Below are positions 1 through 10,205 of a DNA stretch of 64,000 nucleotides, in pieces (within the stretch, counting starts at the first letter, position 1; each line of letters begins with the position of its first letter). The position numbers and the translations under genes were made by a program. Source of the DNA: Siphonodentalium dalli (lineage: Eukaryota > Mollusca > Scaphopoda > Gadilida > Siphonodentaliidae). Location of the stretch: contig CP136061.1 in the NCBI GenBank assembly GCA_032622095.1, positions 231,324,944-231,388,943 on the forward strand, read 5' to 3'. The notes under the pieces were generated by a model, which was given only the letters and a program-made list of their open reading frames with translations, ran no database searches and was not told the origin of the DNA.

Positions 1-3000
1 TATATATTTGCAGGAGATACTCGAGCTAGGATTCCTCTAATACCTGAGTTGATGAATATTTACCCAAATCCAAGATGGCGGCCAAAATGGCCACCAGAAA
101 TAAAAAATCTCCGAAAATCGCTGATTTTAACATCAGTGAGCATTATTGTCATGACAACTCCACACCTGCTTACTATTGTAAGTTGGGAACTCTTAGGCGA
201 AGAACTTTCCTTGTACCATATCCAAATAAAAGTCCCCCAATATCCAAAATGGCGCCCACAATGGCGGACAGATTTTGAAAAATCACCAAAATTCCCTCAT
301 ATTCACATCATTGGGCATTATTGTCGAGACAACTCCATCCATGCGTACAGTTGAGTTGGAAATACTGAGGTGAAGTAATTACCTTACATCTCATGCAAGA
401 AATGGTTTTCCAAATCGAAGATGGCGGCCAAAATGGCGATCGAAATTTGAAAACAAGTCTACATTACTTTACTTTCTTAGGATGGGCGTTATTGTTTCGC
501 GATTTCTACCCACCATTACATGTTGATATGTATGAATTATTCATTAGGGTTTGGCAAGTGATACTCACAGTCAATATGGCGGCCAACTGGCGGGCAGAAA
601 TTGAAAAGAAGCGGATATTATCACATACTAATTTCAACTTTTTGTCATAATATTGATTTGTATAAACGAAACGGTACATAATATAAGCCATATATTAGTT
701 CCAATGTAAGTCGTAGCCTTTTGGAAGGATGAAAACCCACAATCGCAATGTGGCATTTCAAAAGCATTATCCACTAAGGGCTCATACTGGCCGTAACCGT
801 ATATAGGTGCGCCGAATAGTCATATTATGACTTCCAAGAATCAAAACAACAGTACCTGAGCTTATTCTGAATTGCCACATTCAGCATTATCTAGACTCGT
901 TTCCGTCTCTTCGTCAGATTAATCTATCTCACTCACAACAACAGTTCACTACTCTTCTTTGTAGGAGTGTGCCACTAATCGGAATGTTTCAAACAATACA
1001 TATGCCGGTGTCCAGCTCACGTGTTGGTTTCGAAAGCTTGGAATTCTTAGCGAGCTTCATTCGTGGTATAGCTTATGGTATAATTCAGATGCTACATATG
1101 GGGTATATGCGTCATCTTTTGCGATACACTATACAGGTATTCGGTCGATGCGTATACTAGCTTTCAGAAGGACCTATCTATCTGCGTATTGTCAGCTTTG
1201 GTGACCTAATGGGGTTAACAACGTGTACACCTGGTGATCTTCCCAAAGAGCCACTTCTCAATATATGGTTCATCAATTCACATACTCATCTAATGCACTG
1301 ACGTATCCGGACAACTTCTGTATATGGCTTCGAATGTTGAAAGCCCGACATTTGACGGATGCATTTCTGCTAAGGCGTAGAAGACCATAATGCATAATAT
1401 ACCCAAATTCATTGAACATGATCATAAGAACAAGCTTGTTGGCGTCCAGCAATCGTCTCACCGAACAGATCCAAGCAGATGATAACAATACACACGGTGC
1501 TAGTTTGTGGGTATGTGTCATGATAGTGGAAATGAAATTGGACCATGACTGCACCGCCCCTTATTTTGTTATGTTTTAGATTCAGACAGGATCTCATGTG
1601 TGGCTTTGCTTTCCTTGTATGCTAAGATTGTATGTCCCCATCCGTTTGGAAGCCGTTCTTAAACAACTGGACCAGGAGTATGCCATTGGCTACTGCTGTA
1701 TAAGCCCCACCAAGACTGGGGTGTAGTCTTAAAGGCGATACCTTTGATAGTTGGTTGATATGTCATACTCACGCTGGGTGGTATGGTTCAAGAAAGTACA
1801 AATGCCATCAACAAAAGGGTGAAATGTTCAACGCGAAGAACATCCAGAGGAATGTTACGTTGATGAGCTCTTGCATTCAGTTCAACAAACGTTGGTACAC
1901 CAAGTGATTTCTTGGTAACATCACCAATGCGACCATTTTCCTGCATGAGACATTAACTACTATATTCGAAAGTTATATATATAAAGCTATATGATAATAA
2001 AGGTCGCGTTCCCCAACGGCCACAGCCATTGCCATCGAGACTGTAAATTGTTCTTTAAATACATAGTGAAATAAATGCACCACAGTTCCTGACATTTTCT
2101 TGAATAATACCGCCCACATACTGACACTAACCCCGAGAGAGGATAACAAAACACGCATACATTCATGCTATAAAGACATTATCCTTTAGTCCATCCGACT
2201 GTTTTGAGGGAGGCTAGCATATTATTATCCAGACAAAGGTGTACGTAGTTGAATCAGAAAGGCTTCGAAACGGATGTGGAAATACAATCTTACCACACCA
2301 AATAAAACCGTCACGCACGACATTCGATATCTTAAACATGCACCAGGTGTAGGGGTGGTGTATACAGTGGCCCATTTCAGCGCCACTATCATGGCGCATG
2401 TCCACAAACTAGCACCGCGAGCATTGTTCTTCTCTGCTGGGAGATATTCGACGAGACAACTGCGGGGCGTCACACAGTTTGCTTCGGATAATGTTCAAGA
2501 AGTGTGGGTAGTCTGTACACTAGGGTCTTCTCCTTAGCAGATATACATCTGTCCAAGGGAATGAGACAGCTAGCAACCTTCGAAACACTGTCGAAGTTGT
2601 CCACATATGCCAATGCGTTCGCTGAGTTTGTGAGTTGACGAACCATCTATTGAGAAGTGACTAGCTAACTGGTTCGCCTGGTGTACATGTCGTTATCCCA
2701 TGGGGTATGAGACACATACATAGCGATGACCTTCTGTAAGCTAAACACCAGAAAATGAATTGTTTGAAACGTTATGATTAGAGGGACCCTACTCCCAGGA
2801 AGTGGTGAATACTTTGTCGGTGTGAGCGACCTAGATTTTTCAGACAAAGAAATGGAAGCTGGTCCAGATAATTATGGACGTGACGTGGCATATCAGAATC
2901 TGTTATCATGTAATTGTTCTGATATAACTATTCGGCGCACCTACGCTTACGGCCATTATCGGCGCTAAGTGGAGACTGGATTTCGAAATGCCACATCGCG

Positions 3001-3776
3001 ATATTAATTGTGGTGTTTCATCTTTCCAGAAGGATACGAGCTATGTTATGCGTTTTGATACCTTTAAGTTGAACTAGTAGATGGTTTATGTACAGTTTCG
3101 TCCATACATACCGATATTATGACAAAAAGTTGAAATTAATATGTGAAAATATCGATTTCTTTTCAATTTCTAGCCGCCAATTTAGCAGCGATCTTGGCTG
3201 TGAGTATCAATTGCCAAACCCTAATGAATACTTCATGTCACTATTCCATATCAACATGTAATTGTGGATAGAAATCGCGAAACAATAACGCCCATCGTAA
3301 GAAAGTAAAGTAATGTAGACTTGTTTTCAAATTTCGGTCGCCATTTTGGCCGCCATCTTCGATTTGGAAAACAATTTCTTGCATGAGATGTAATGTAATT
3401 ACTTCACCTCAGTATTTACAACTCAATTGTAAGCATGGGTGGAGTTGTCTCGACAATAATGCCCAATGATGTGAATATGAGGGAATTTCGGTGATTTTTT
3501 CAAAATCTGTCCGCCATTGTGGGCGCCATTTTGGATTTGGGGGACTTTTATTTGGATACGGTACAAGGAAAGTTCTTCGCCTAAGTGTTCCCAACTTACA
3601 ATAGTAAGCAGGTGTGGAGTTGTCATGACAATAATGCTCACTGATGTTAAAATCAGCGATTTTCGGCGATTTTTTATTTCTGGTGGCCATTTTGGCCGCC
3701 ATCTTGGATTTGGGTAAATATTCCTCAACTCAGGTATAAGAGGAATCCTAGCTCGAGTATCTCCTGCAAATATATA
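1..3776. repeat. Large inverted repeat (foldback element), left part cut by window edge
   Basis: Bases 1 onward reappear as the reverse complement ending at 3776 (both begin tatatatttgcaggagatac). The match continues inward through many paired blocks: 75 with 3700, 420 with 3355, 961-1010 with 2750-2800, 1250-1320 with 2600-2680, and 1490-1550 with 2360-2410. The centre lies near 1.9 kb, and the arms have diverged by substitutions and indels. Each arm contains ~190 bp subrepeats, each opening with a motif like AAGATGGCGGCCAAAATGGC and containing a 'cattattgtc.tgacaactcc' block. The short open frames here are broken and differ between arms, so no gene is called. The family is unidentified; a foldback transposon or an inverted duplication is possible. 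Confidence 0.85.
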
Positions 3777-4260
3777 TGCATGGGTGTTGTTATAATAGCA
3801 ATAATATTCATTGATTCGAAACATAACATCGCGTTATTAACAAGATTCGGCTTTGGCCTATGATACCGGCATTTGGGAAAACGTGATATCGGACAAAAAT
3901 ATCCCGCAATGAATGCATATTATGGTCCCCATGTGTTCGCCAATGACTCCTCTATATGATAAATGTATAACATGACGCAAAAATTCTAACATTTTCCCAC
4001 AGAGACAAACGAAAGGTGGTAACATGTCAGAAAAATAGCATATTTTCACATTTCGGCGGCCATCTTGGCCGCCATATTGGATTCTGGGGTCGGATTTTTG
4101 GCTAATTTGTAAGGGTTGTATATTAGCATAACGAATCGAGCGGAAAACAAGACCGCATGTGCTATCATCTTTACTATAATGGCGATCAAAGAGACCTGGT
4201 GCATTTAAAACAAATGGCCGCCATGATGGACGCCATCTTGTCTGGAGTCTCTGCGGCCAC
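3777..4260. repeat. Continuation of the YY1-motif repeat beyond the visible inverted repeat
   Basis: The ~190 bp subrepeat theme continues past 3776. A 'gggtgttgttataatag' block resembles the 'ggagttgtcatgacaat' block inside the arm. Further GCCGCCAT/ATGGCGGC pairs lie near 4057-4085 and 4213-4240. The right arm therefore probably extends to about 4.26 kb, with its partner upstream of base 1. No coding potential was seen. Confidence 0.6.
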
Positions 4261-4379
4261 TTTTTTTTCGTGTTAACAAGTGAAAAAAATTAGAGGAGAC
4301 CTTAAGGAAGAAAATTAGTGGGGTGAAGTTAAGTCCTGGGGGGGGGTGCAGAGGTCGACCAATATCTCCTGGACTATTA

Positions 4380-4760
4380 AGTTCAGTTGGTGTAGAGATC
4401 CCTCCTGTGTGTGAGGGGCACATGGACGTGGCGAGGGGGTGTCTCACCCACCCCAACTTTGGTCAAAATGTTCAATAGTTGGAAATTTCATATCTGACAC
4501 AACATTAGTTGGAAATTTCACACTAACAATAGGTTGAAAGTGTTCTCGTAGATTGATTTTCCAACGAATTATTAGTAGGGAATTTGTTGTTTTTATACCA
4601 ACAGTGATATATTTTCCTGCTTTTGGTCAAAATCTTGGACTGAAATAGCCATCCGATGGAATTTTTCCAACCTTAGGTCGGAAAATTTCCAACACTTGGA
4701 GAGCTTGGTGCAAGTCTTGATGCTAGGTTTGTGCAGTTTCAGATTTCAAAATCCCCCCCC
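4380..4760 (+). repeat. Dispersed repeat R-B, copy 1, with G/C homopolymers
   Basis: This sequence has recognisable relatives near 15960-16215, 36950-37080, 37670-37870 and 39420-39790. Shared landmarks are 'ggcgacaaggg/ggcgaggggg', 'gttcaacagttggaaattt', 'caacaataggttgaa' and 'tttggtcaaaa.cttggactgaaa'. Copies are often bordered by C or G runs of 10-17 bases; here there are runs at 4338-4347 and 4752-4768. No open frame is conserved between copies, so it is an interspersed non-autonomous repeat of unknown class. Confidence 0.6.
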
Positions 4761-4784
4761 CCCCCCCATTGGTTATGAGTGGTC

Positions 4785-5047
4785 CTGATCCCCCCTCGGT
4801 GGCCAATCAAAAACTGCTAATTAATTTGCCTCGAGTTAGACATCTAGATGCCAGGATTTTACAGTTTTCAGGTACAGAATTAATTTTTTTTTTCTCCCAC
4901 TGTGCGAGGGGTCATGGTTCCTCCCCGGTGACCAGTTAAAACTGCTAATCAATTAAAAATCGAGGGCTGAATTTGCTTGGAGTTAGACTTCTAGATGCAA
5001 GGATTTTGCAGTTTTTATGTTCAGATTTAAAAGTTTTCTCCCACTGG
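4785..5047. repeat. Two-copy direct repeat (~130 bp unit)
   Basis: Two adjacent units share 'ggtggccaatcaaaaactgc / ggtgaccagttaaaactgc', 'gagttagacatctagatgc' and 'tttctcccactg'. They start near 4785 and 4913. No coding content was seen. Confidence 0.6.
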
Positions 5048-5860
5048 GCTGACCATGGTAGTCAGTCTAAGACTAATATTCAATAAAATAAAATAAAAGC
5101 AAGGCTGTGAGATAGATGCCAGTTCGGAATTTGAAGCCGGGGGGGGGGGCAATTTGTATTACACGAACTTTGGAGTTTAGCCTGGCCCAAGGTCCAATGG
5201 GATGCAATTGGAAATTCCAAGGTGGACACCCCCCCCCCCCCCAACAAATACCCCAAGATGTCGGGTAACATTAAAAAACTAAATAGTGAATAGTATGAAT
5301 CAAGTAAAAAGTTCTAAAATATGGATATGGTATTAATAATAGTAGTATTGGATAAAGGAGTTTCTGGCTATCTATACATTTTACACCACGCTTTCCATCT
5401 CCACTCGGAAGTTCACTGGACATTTACACTTTACGTATCTATGTACGGTGCAGTCATACTGAGAAGGTTATCATTTTGGCTGACGTTTTTCACATCAGCA
5501 AACAGATGCTCGTCGTTAGTAGTTTTAAAGTGGCGCGCTCGGGGGGGGGGGTGGTAAAAAGTACGATACACAATGCCCCCCCCCCCTCCGGGTGGGTTGG
5601 TGTCGGAGGCCAAAACAAGTATTCTCCTAGATCATGCATTTTTTTTATCCAAATACAATATTTTACATTGTTTTTAGTTTAAAATAGCTCGAATGTGTTC
5701 TAGTCTTCTCTGTTGACTAGCAATATTTCGTTTAATAACATGTCGATAAATAACACGTTTTGGGAAATGTTATACCATAGTTGAAAGTGGTTAGCATTAT
5801 TTTGTTGTAATTAATCGATTCTGGTAACTAAAGCGTAATTTGAACAAATGTTGTTGTTGT
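5048..5860. other. No gene; homopolymer-rich spacer and a repeat fragment
   Basis: This stretch holds G runs at 5141-5150 and 5541-5550, and C runs at 5229-5242 and 5576-5586. Bases 5690-5815 resemble the reverse complement of 61570-61690, sharing 'gataaataacangttttggg' and 'ggttagcattattttgttg'. No convincing coding frame was found. Confidence 0.5.
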
Positions 5861-6480
5861 CGTATCTTGATGATATGGGGACCGTCTGATCGGATTGATA
5901 ACCTTTTAGAGCTACATGGCGGTTTGCCCTCCAAAATACACTCAATAAAATTCGATTTTTTAATTTCCTCAGGTATCGAAATAGGTCGATAATTACTCGA
6001 ACCACCTTTCTACGGGCATTATGTGTCCCAATAAGCCCATGCGACGCATTGAAGTCATACAAAATACAGCCATATGCACGGCTTGGGACAGAAAAGAGCG
6101 TTTTGTGTAATGCAAATCGGCGCATTTTTTGTGTGTGTGAAATTTGTCTCCACCCCAACCCGGACAAGAGTGAGCGGACCTTACTCAAAATTTCCTCAAT
6201 TCGTCTTCTGTCTATATTGACACGCTCACCTAAACCGAATATATGAATATAATTGTCTATGTGCCATAACTTCTACCTTTCTCAACCGATTTACAAAATT
6301 CTTTCAGGAGGATAGGTCTATTCCTGATATGGTAGAAATAACGAGCGTGTATTTCACTTATCTGCGAAAAATTAAAAACAGCTGGAAAATGGCTATCACC
6401 ATGGGAAGTATTGTTCAGACCATATAAAACCGGTATATCAATATATCGTGTATTTGTCAACCTATATATACCTCCTTTCA
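5860..6480 (-). repeat. Dispersed repeat R-A, copy 1
   Basis: The sequence matches 16290-16520 (opposite orientation) and the two halves 38966-39122 and 41056-41350. Landmarks read on the minus strand are 'gatatacc.g.ttt.ta', 'tggtgatagccattttccagc', 'gaaatacacgctcgttatttctaccatatc' and 'ctccaaaatacac'. The translated resemblance between copies reflects shared DNA, not a gene, because stops and frame breaks interrupt every frame. Confidence 0.6.
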
Positions 6481-6592
6481 AATTACGGAATCTAATAGGT
6501 CACGAAAAAATAAAAAGTGAAGTGAAGATAAATAATTATAATAATGTCGTTCTAATGTATCGATTGCGACGTGTTCTATATAATACGCGCGA

Positions 6593-6866
6593 GATCACTG
6601 AGTCGCGGCCATATTGGATTCATTCAGCCCCCGTTCCTCGGTTTGAGTGCTACAGGTCAAACTTCTGAAGGTGCATTCCATATATGGAACATTTGAATAT
6701 TCATGATTCCATATATAGAATTCATGGATATTCAAAATCTTCATATATGGATTCATGAATATTCAAAAGTTCCATATATGGAATGCACCTCCAGAACTTT
6801 GACCTGTAGCACTTAAACCGCGGAACGGGGGCTGGATGAATCCAATGTGACCGCGACTTAGTGATA
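6593..6866. mobile_element. 274 bp near-perfect palindromic (foldback) MITE
   Basis: Arms of about 97 bp read ATCACTRAGTCGCGG...GGTGCATTCCATATATGGAAC on the left and the reverse complement on the right, with a short AT-rich centre of repeated 'gaatattcatgaat' blocks. A second copy near 50013-50650 is split by another insertion. There is no open frame. The intact TTAA at 6813-6816 serves as the empty-site comparison for that insertion. Confidence 0.8.
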
Positions 6867-7061
6867 TCGATTAGTGTATGCACTGCATGTAGTTGTGTCA
6901 TAATAGAGCTCATTACTGTGAATATTTGGGATGCAAGAAAATATCGAACAAACAAGAGGTGGCATCAGAGATGCTGTGTCTCGTTTTCGGTGGCTTACCG
7001 CCGGTGGCTACCGCCAATTGGTGTGCATCAGTATCGGTAGACTAATTAATAGGTAAAATCG

Positions 7062-8060
7062 AAAAATGACTAATTAAGGGCCATAACTCTATCAAATTTT
7101 ATCGGGCCAGGCTGGTTTGCGAACTCGTCCGAAATATTCTTGGCAAGTACGTCTATTCCAAATTTTAAACAAATCGGAGGACGTTTGTTGAAGTTATCGC
7201 GCTAACGAGTTAAAAATCACGAAAAATGACTAATTAAGGGCCATAACTCTATCAAATTGTATCGGACCAGGCCGGTTTTCGAACTCGTCCGATGTAATCG
7301 TGGGAGACACCTATATACCAAATTTCAATCAAATCGGATAACGTTTGTTGAAGTTATCGCGCTAACGAGCTGAAAATTCGTGAAAAATGACTACTTAAGG
7401 ACCATAACTCTATCAAATTTTATCGGACCGGGCCGGTTTTCTTACTCGTCCGAGGTATTCTTGGGAGACACCTATATACCAAATTTGAATCAAATCGGAT
7501 AACGTTTGTTGAAGTTATCGCGCTAACGAGCTGAAAATTCGTGAAAAATGACTAATTAAGGGCCATAACTCTATCAAATTTATCGGACCAGGCCGGTTTT
7601 CGAACTCGTCCGAGATATTCTTGTGAGACACCTATATACCAAATTTCAATCAAATCGGATAACGTTTGTTGAAGTTATCGCGCTAACGAGCTGAACATTC
7701 GTGAAAAAATGACTAATTAAGGGCCATAACTCTATCAAATTTTATCGGACCAGGCCGATTTTCGAACTCGTCCGAGATATTCTTGGGAGACACCTATATC
7801 CCAAATTTCAATCGAATCAGATAACGTTTGTTGAAGTTGTTGCGCTAACGAGCCTAAACTCAGTGAAAAATGGCAAAGGCCATAACTCTGTAATAAATGT
7901 GCGGACGAACCCGATTTTTTGTCTGTAGCTTACGTGCATGGATATGTACTCACACACCAAAAATCCGACAATAAACGGTTGAGTTATAAGCAAAACAGGC
8001 CGCCCGCCCGTCCGTCGTCCCTCATCAAACTATATGTCGAGTTTTGGAAAAAAACTCGAC
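7062..8060. repeat. Tandem array, ~160 bp unit, about 5.5 copies
   Basis: Units begin near 7062, 7221, 7381, 7541 and 7702, with a shortened, diverged one near 7862. Shared blocks are 'gaaaaatgactaattaagg', 'ccataactctatcaaatt', 'gaactcgtccga' and 'gttgaagttatcgcgctaac'. The array ends in a pyrimidine-rich tail with 'cccgcccgtccgtcgtcc'. Arrays of this style are common in marine invertebrate genomes. No coding function is seen. Confidence 0.85.
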
Positions 8061-8468
8061 TAAAAATTCACTGATGATCAAGAAAATAAAGACCAAGCCA
8101 GTGTGTCATCAGTGACGGAACCACATCATATAATGAAGAAACCATACTGTATACAATATTTATGTATACAATAATGTACATTTAGTCACCCATTACTGTA
8201 TACATAAATATTTATAAAATCCATACACTCTCGTTATTCACACAGTAATTCTATCGTGACATGCATTTAAATGGGCCAGTTTGTATTAGATAAATATATC
8301 GTATGTCAAAGTCTGGTGTGATTTAATCATGACATTCACATTCAGCCTGAGCCGAAATTATTTATTTATTTGAATATTGTACATTTAGTCATTCTGCGAC
8401 GAACGACAACGTTCCATATATCAGTTATATACATCTGTCATGACGTATTTTGGACGCTGGACATCACT
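8061..8468. other. Spacer 3' of the receptor gene
   Basis: AT-rich sequence with a local inverted repeat of 'gtatacaatatttatgtatac' type around 8150-8215. On the minus strand it would be the receptor's 3' UTR and flank. No gene is recognised. Confidence 0.4.
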
Positions 8469-9566
8469 TTATTCTGGTTGTCGGACTCCAGGCTGCAGAT
8501 GGGGTCCATTCATTGGTCGGTCTGTTTGTTGTGTGCTAACAGAGTCTACAGTTACCAAGTATGGACATCTTTGTTTCAGAACACACCAGAGTTCAGCTCT
8601 AAATTTCTTACCACTTATCAAATACGTGAAAAAATTCAAGCAGTTATTAGCGTGGTTCAGTGTCAAAAGAATACCAGCAGCTGTAGACTCGAAAAAGCTT
8701 AATTTGTCTTTGTTTATTGCCATTGTTAAGACAAGTGGCGTTGTTGTCAGCAGGAGTTGGAAACCCGTAGCTATTAACATCAGTGAAGTCGATGATATTG
8801 CTTTTTTACCTTGTTGTCCTTGGTCGTGGCTCCCAGTGAAATATTTCAAGGATCTCTTTGTTTTCGTGATGTGGAAAATTAGTAGCGTGTTGCAGGTTAC
8901 GATAATGATGACTGGAACCAATGAATACTTGACAACATCCAACCAAATCCAGACGTTGTCCATAAACCAGACATACTCTGGCGCCCCAGTAGGGACACAG
9001 CTCCTCACTTGATTATCAGTACCAGTAGACAATTCCATTCCATATATCAAATGAGAATTTGTCATCAGACTGCCCATTACAACGAAAACAATTTCACAAA
9101 AAACTGATTTCTTGTTGTAAAAGAAGGAGCTCTTCGATTGACAACATAAGTGTATGGTTCGATCGACAGTCAACACAACGAAGATCCAGATGCACATATC
9201 TGCAGTAGAATAGACAAGAAACACGTGTACCTTACAAGATGTGTCACCCAATGTAGTTACGTCCCAACCCGATAGTCTAAGTATTGCGTCGCTTAACAAA
9301 CTAACGTACAGTACAACAAGGTCTGCTATCGCCAATGCCAGAAACAACAACGAAGATCGTCTTAATCTCATCGCCGGACGAGTAAACACAATAATTATAA
9401 AAGCATTCCCGATACTTCCAATGAATAAAAGTAGAACTTGAACCATGCCCAAAGTGACTTCCCTGTCTTCTGTGCATGGTTGTAACATTAGTGGTTGAAT
9501 TCTCGAAAAATGACAGTTGACTTTCCATTGATGTGTTTCTTGGAGAAAGTGCCATTTTACCACCAT
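8469..9566 (-). CDS. Rhodopsin-class (class A) neuropeptide-type GPCR; N-terminal frame doubtful
   Basis: The 365-residue frame encodes a seven-transmembrane receptor in the plasma membrane, probably for a peptide ligand. Visible landmarks: TM1 with the GN pair (53-54), TM2 with LAIAD (D82), the conserved Cys pair C111 (start of TM3) and C190 (ECL2), DRT at 135-137 in place of DRY, basic ICL3 (235-256), TM6 (~258-282) without the usual CWxP, TM7 (~296-317) with NFFTY (311-315) in place of NPxxY, then KKFRAEL and a short tail. The coding region is intronless here. The longest-frame start (9566) has a weak context (T at -3) and gives an N-terminus with no glycosylation sequon. An ATG at 9555 in another frame has A at -3 and G at +4 and encodes three sequons. 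The true start may be 9555, with a frame break at about 9460-9490. The ligand is unknown; resemblance to invertebrate FMRFamide-type or orphan receptors is a family-level impression. Confidence 0.85.
   Translation of the reverse strand: MVVKWHFLQETHQWKVNCHFSRIQPLMLQPCTEDREVTLGMVQVLLLFIGSIGNAFIIIVFTRPAMRLRRSSLLFLALAIADLVVLYVSLLSDAILRLSGWDVTTLGDTSCKVHVFLVYSTADMCIWIFVVLTVDRTIHLCCQSKSSFFYNKKSVFCEIVFVVMGSLMTNSHLIYGMELSTGTDNQVRSCVPTGAPEYVWFMDNVWIWLDVVKYSLVPVIIIVTCNTLLIFHITKTKRSLKYFTGSHDQGQQGKKAISSTSLMLIATGFQLLLTTTPLVLTMAINKDKLSFFESTAAGILLTLNHANNCLNFFTYLISGKKFRAELWCVLKQRCPYLVTVDSVSTQQTDRPMNGPHLQPGVRQPE
9553..9555 (-). other. Alternative, better-context start codon for the receptor
   Basis: The context is AAAATGG, matching the animal preference for A at -3 and G at +4. 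The frame read from here has N-x-S/T sequons at residues 7, 19 and 23, as expected for an extracellular GPCR N-terminus, but it does not lead into TM1 without skipping one base. Confidence 0.5.
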
Positions 9567-9712
9567 GAACGTATATACGTTTCTAGGTCTGAAGGAATCT
9601 TAACCAAAATGGCACCGACTGTTACTGTGTCGCTAATTATTTACGGTGATTGTATGGAGAGAGGCGGGTACGGAAAGTGACTGTACTGAAATAATATTTA
9701 CTCCAATTCTGT

Positions 9713-10205
9713 AGCTCCGCCACCCAATCCATCTGAACAAAAACCCTAATGTGCACACCATTAACGTTAATCATTCTGCGATTGTACTATTCAAAAGCAA
9801 ATTGAAAAAATCTATTTTTCAACATTCCACCCAGCTTTTTGTGGCTACTATAGACAATTGTTTCAGAGTAGTTATAACTGGTCGCATAATTATGACGTCG
9901 ACAGATCGACTAGGATTCGCTTAACGGACAGTGAACCTATATAACGGCATTCAACGCCGCCGCCCAATCCACCATGAACAAAAATCCTATTATATACACA
10001 ATTAATGCTCCTCATTCTTCATTTTTCCTATTCAAAGATCAATTTGATAAATCAATTGTTTTTGTTTTTGTTTTACATTTTAGCCTGCCTGTGATACAAA
10101 GACTAATTATACTATAAAATAAGTTGTTCCGGAGTATATATATAGTTATTACTGACCGCATCAATATGATATCGCGGGTCGACTAGGGTTTGCTAAACCC
10201 TTACT
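9713..10205. repeat. Two-copy tandem duplication (~245 bp unit)
   Basis: Units at about 9713-9955 and 9957-10205 share 'gccacccaatcca.c.tgaacaaaa', 'cattctncattnttcctattcaaa', 'cgcat.a.tatgacgtcg/gatatcgcggg' and 'tcgactaggnttngct'. Both sides are diverged. No coding content was seen. Confidence 0.65.

Noticed and set aside
3409-3824. 133-codon open frame resembling the one at 49-354
   Set aside because: Similarity is the DNA-level inverted repeat; both copies are broken by stops and differ in frame usage.
7062-8060. Regular ~160 bp repeats as a CRISPR-like array
   Set aside because: Whole units repeat with no unique spacers, in an animal genome; this is a tandem satellite.
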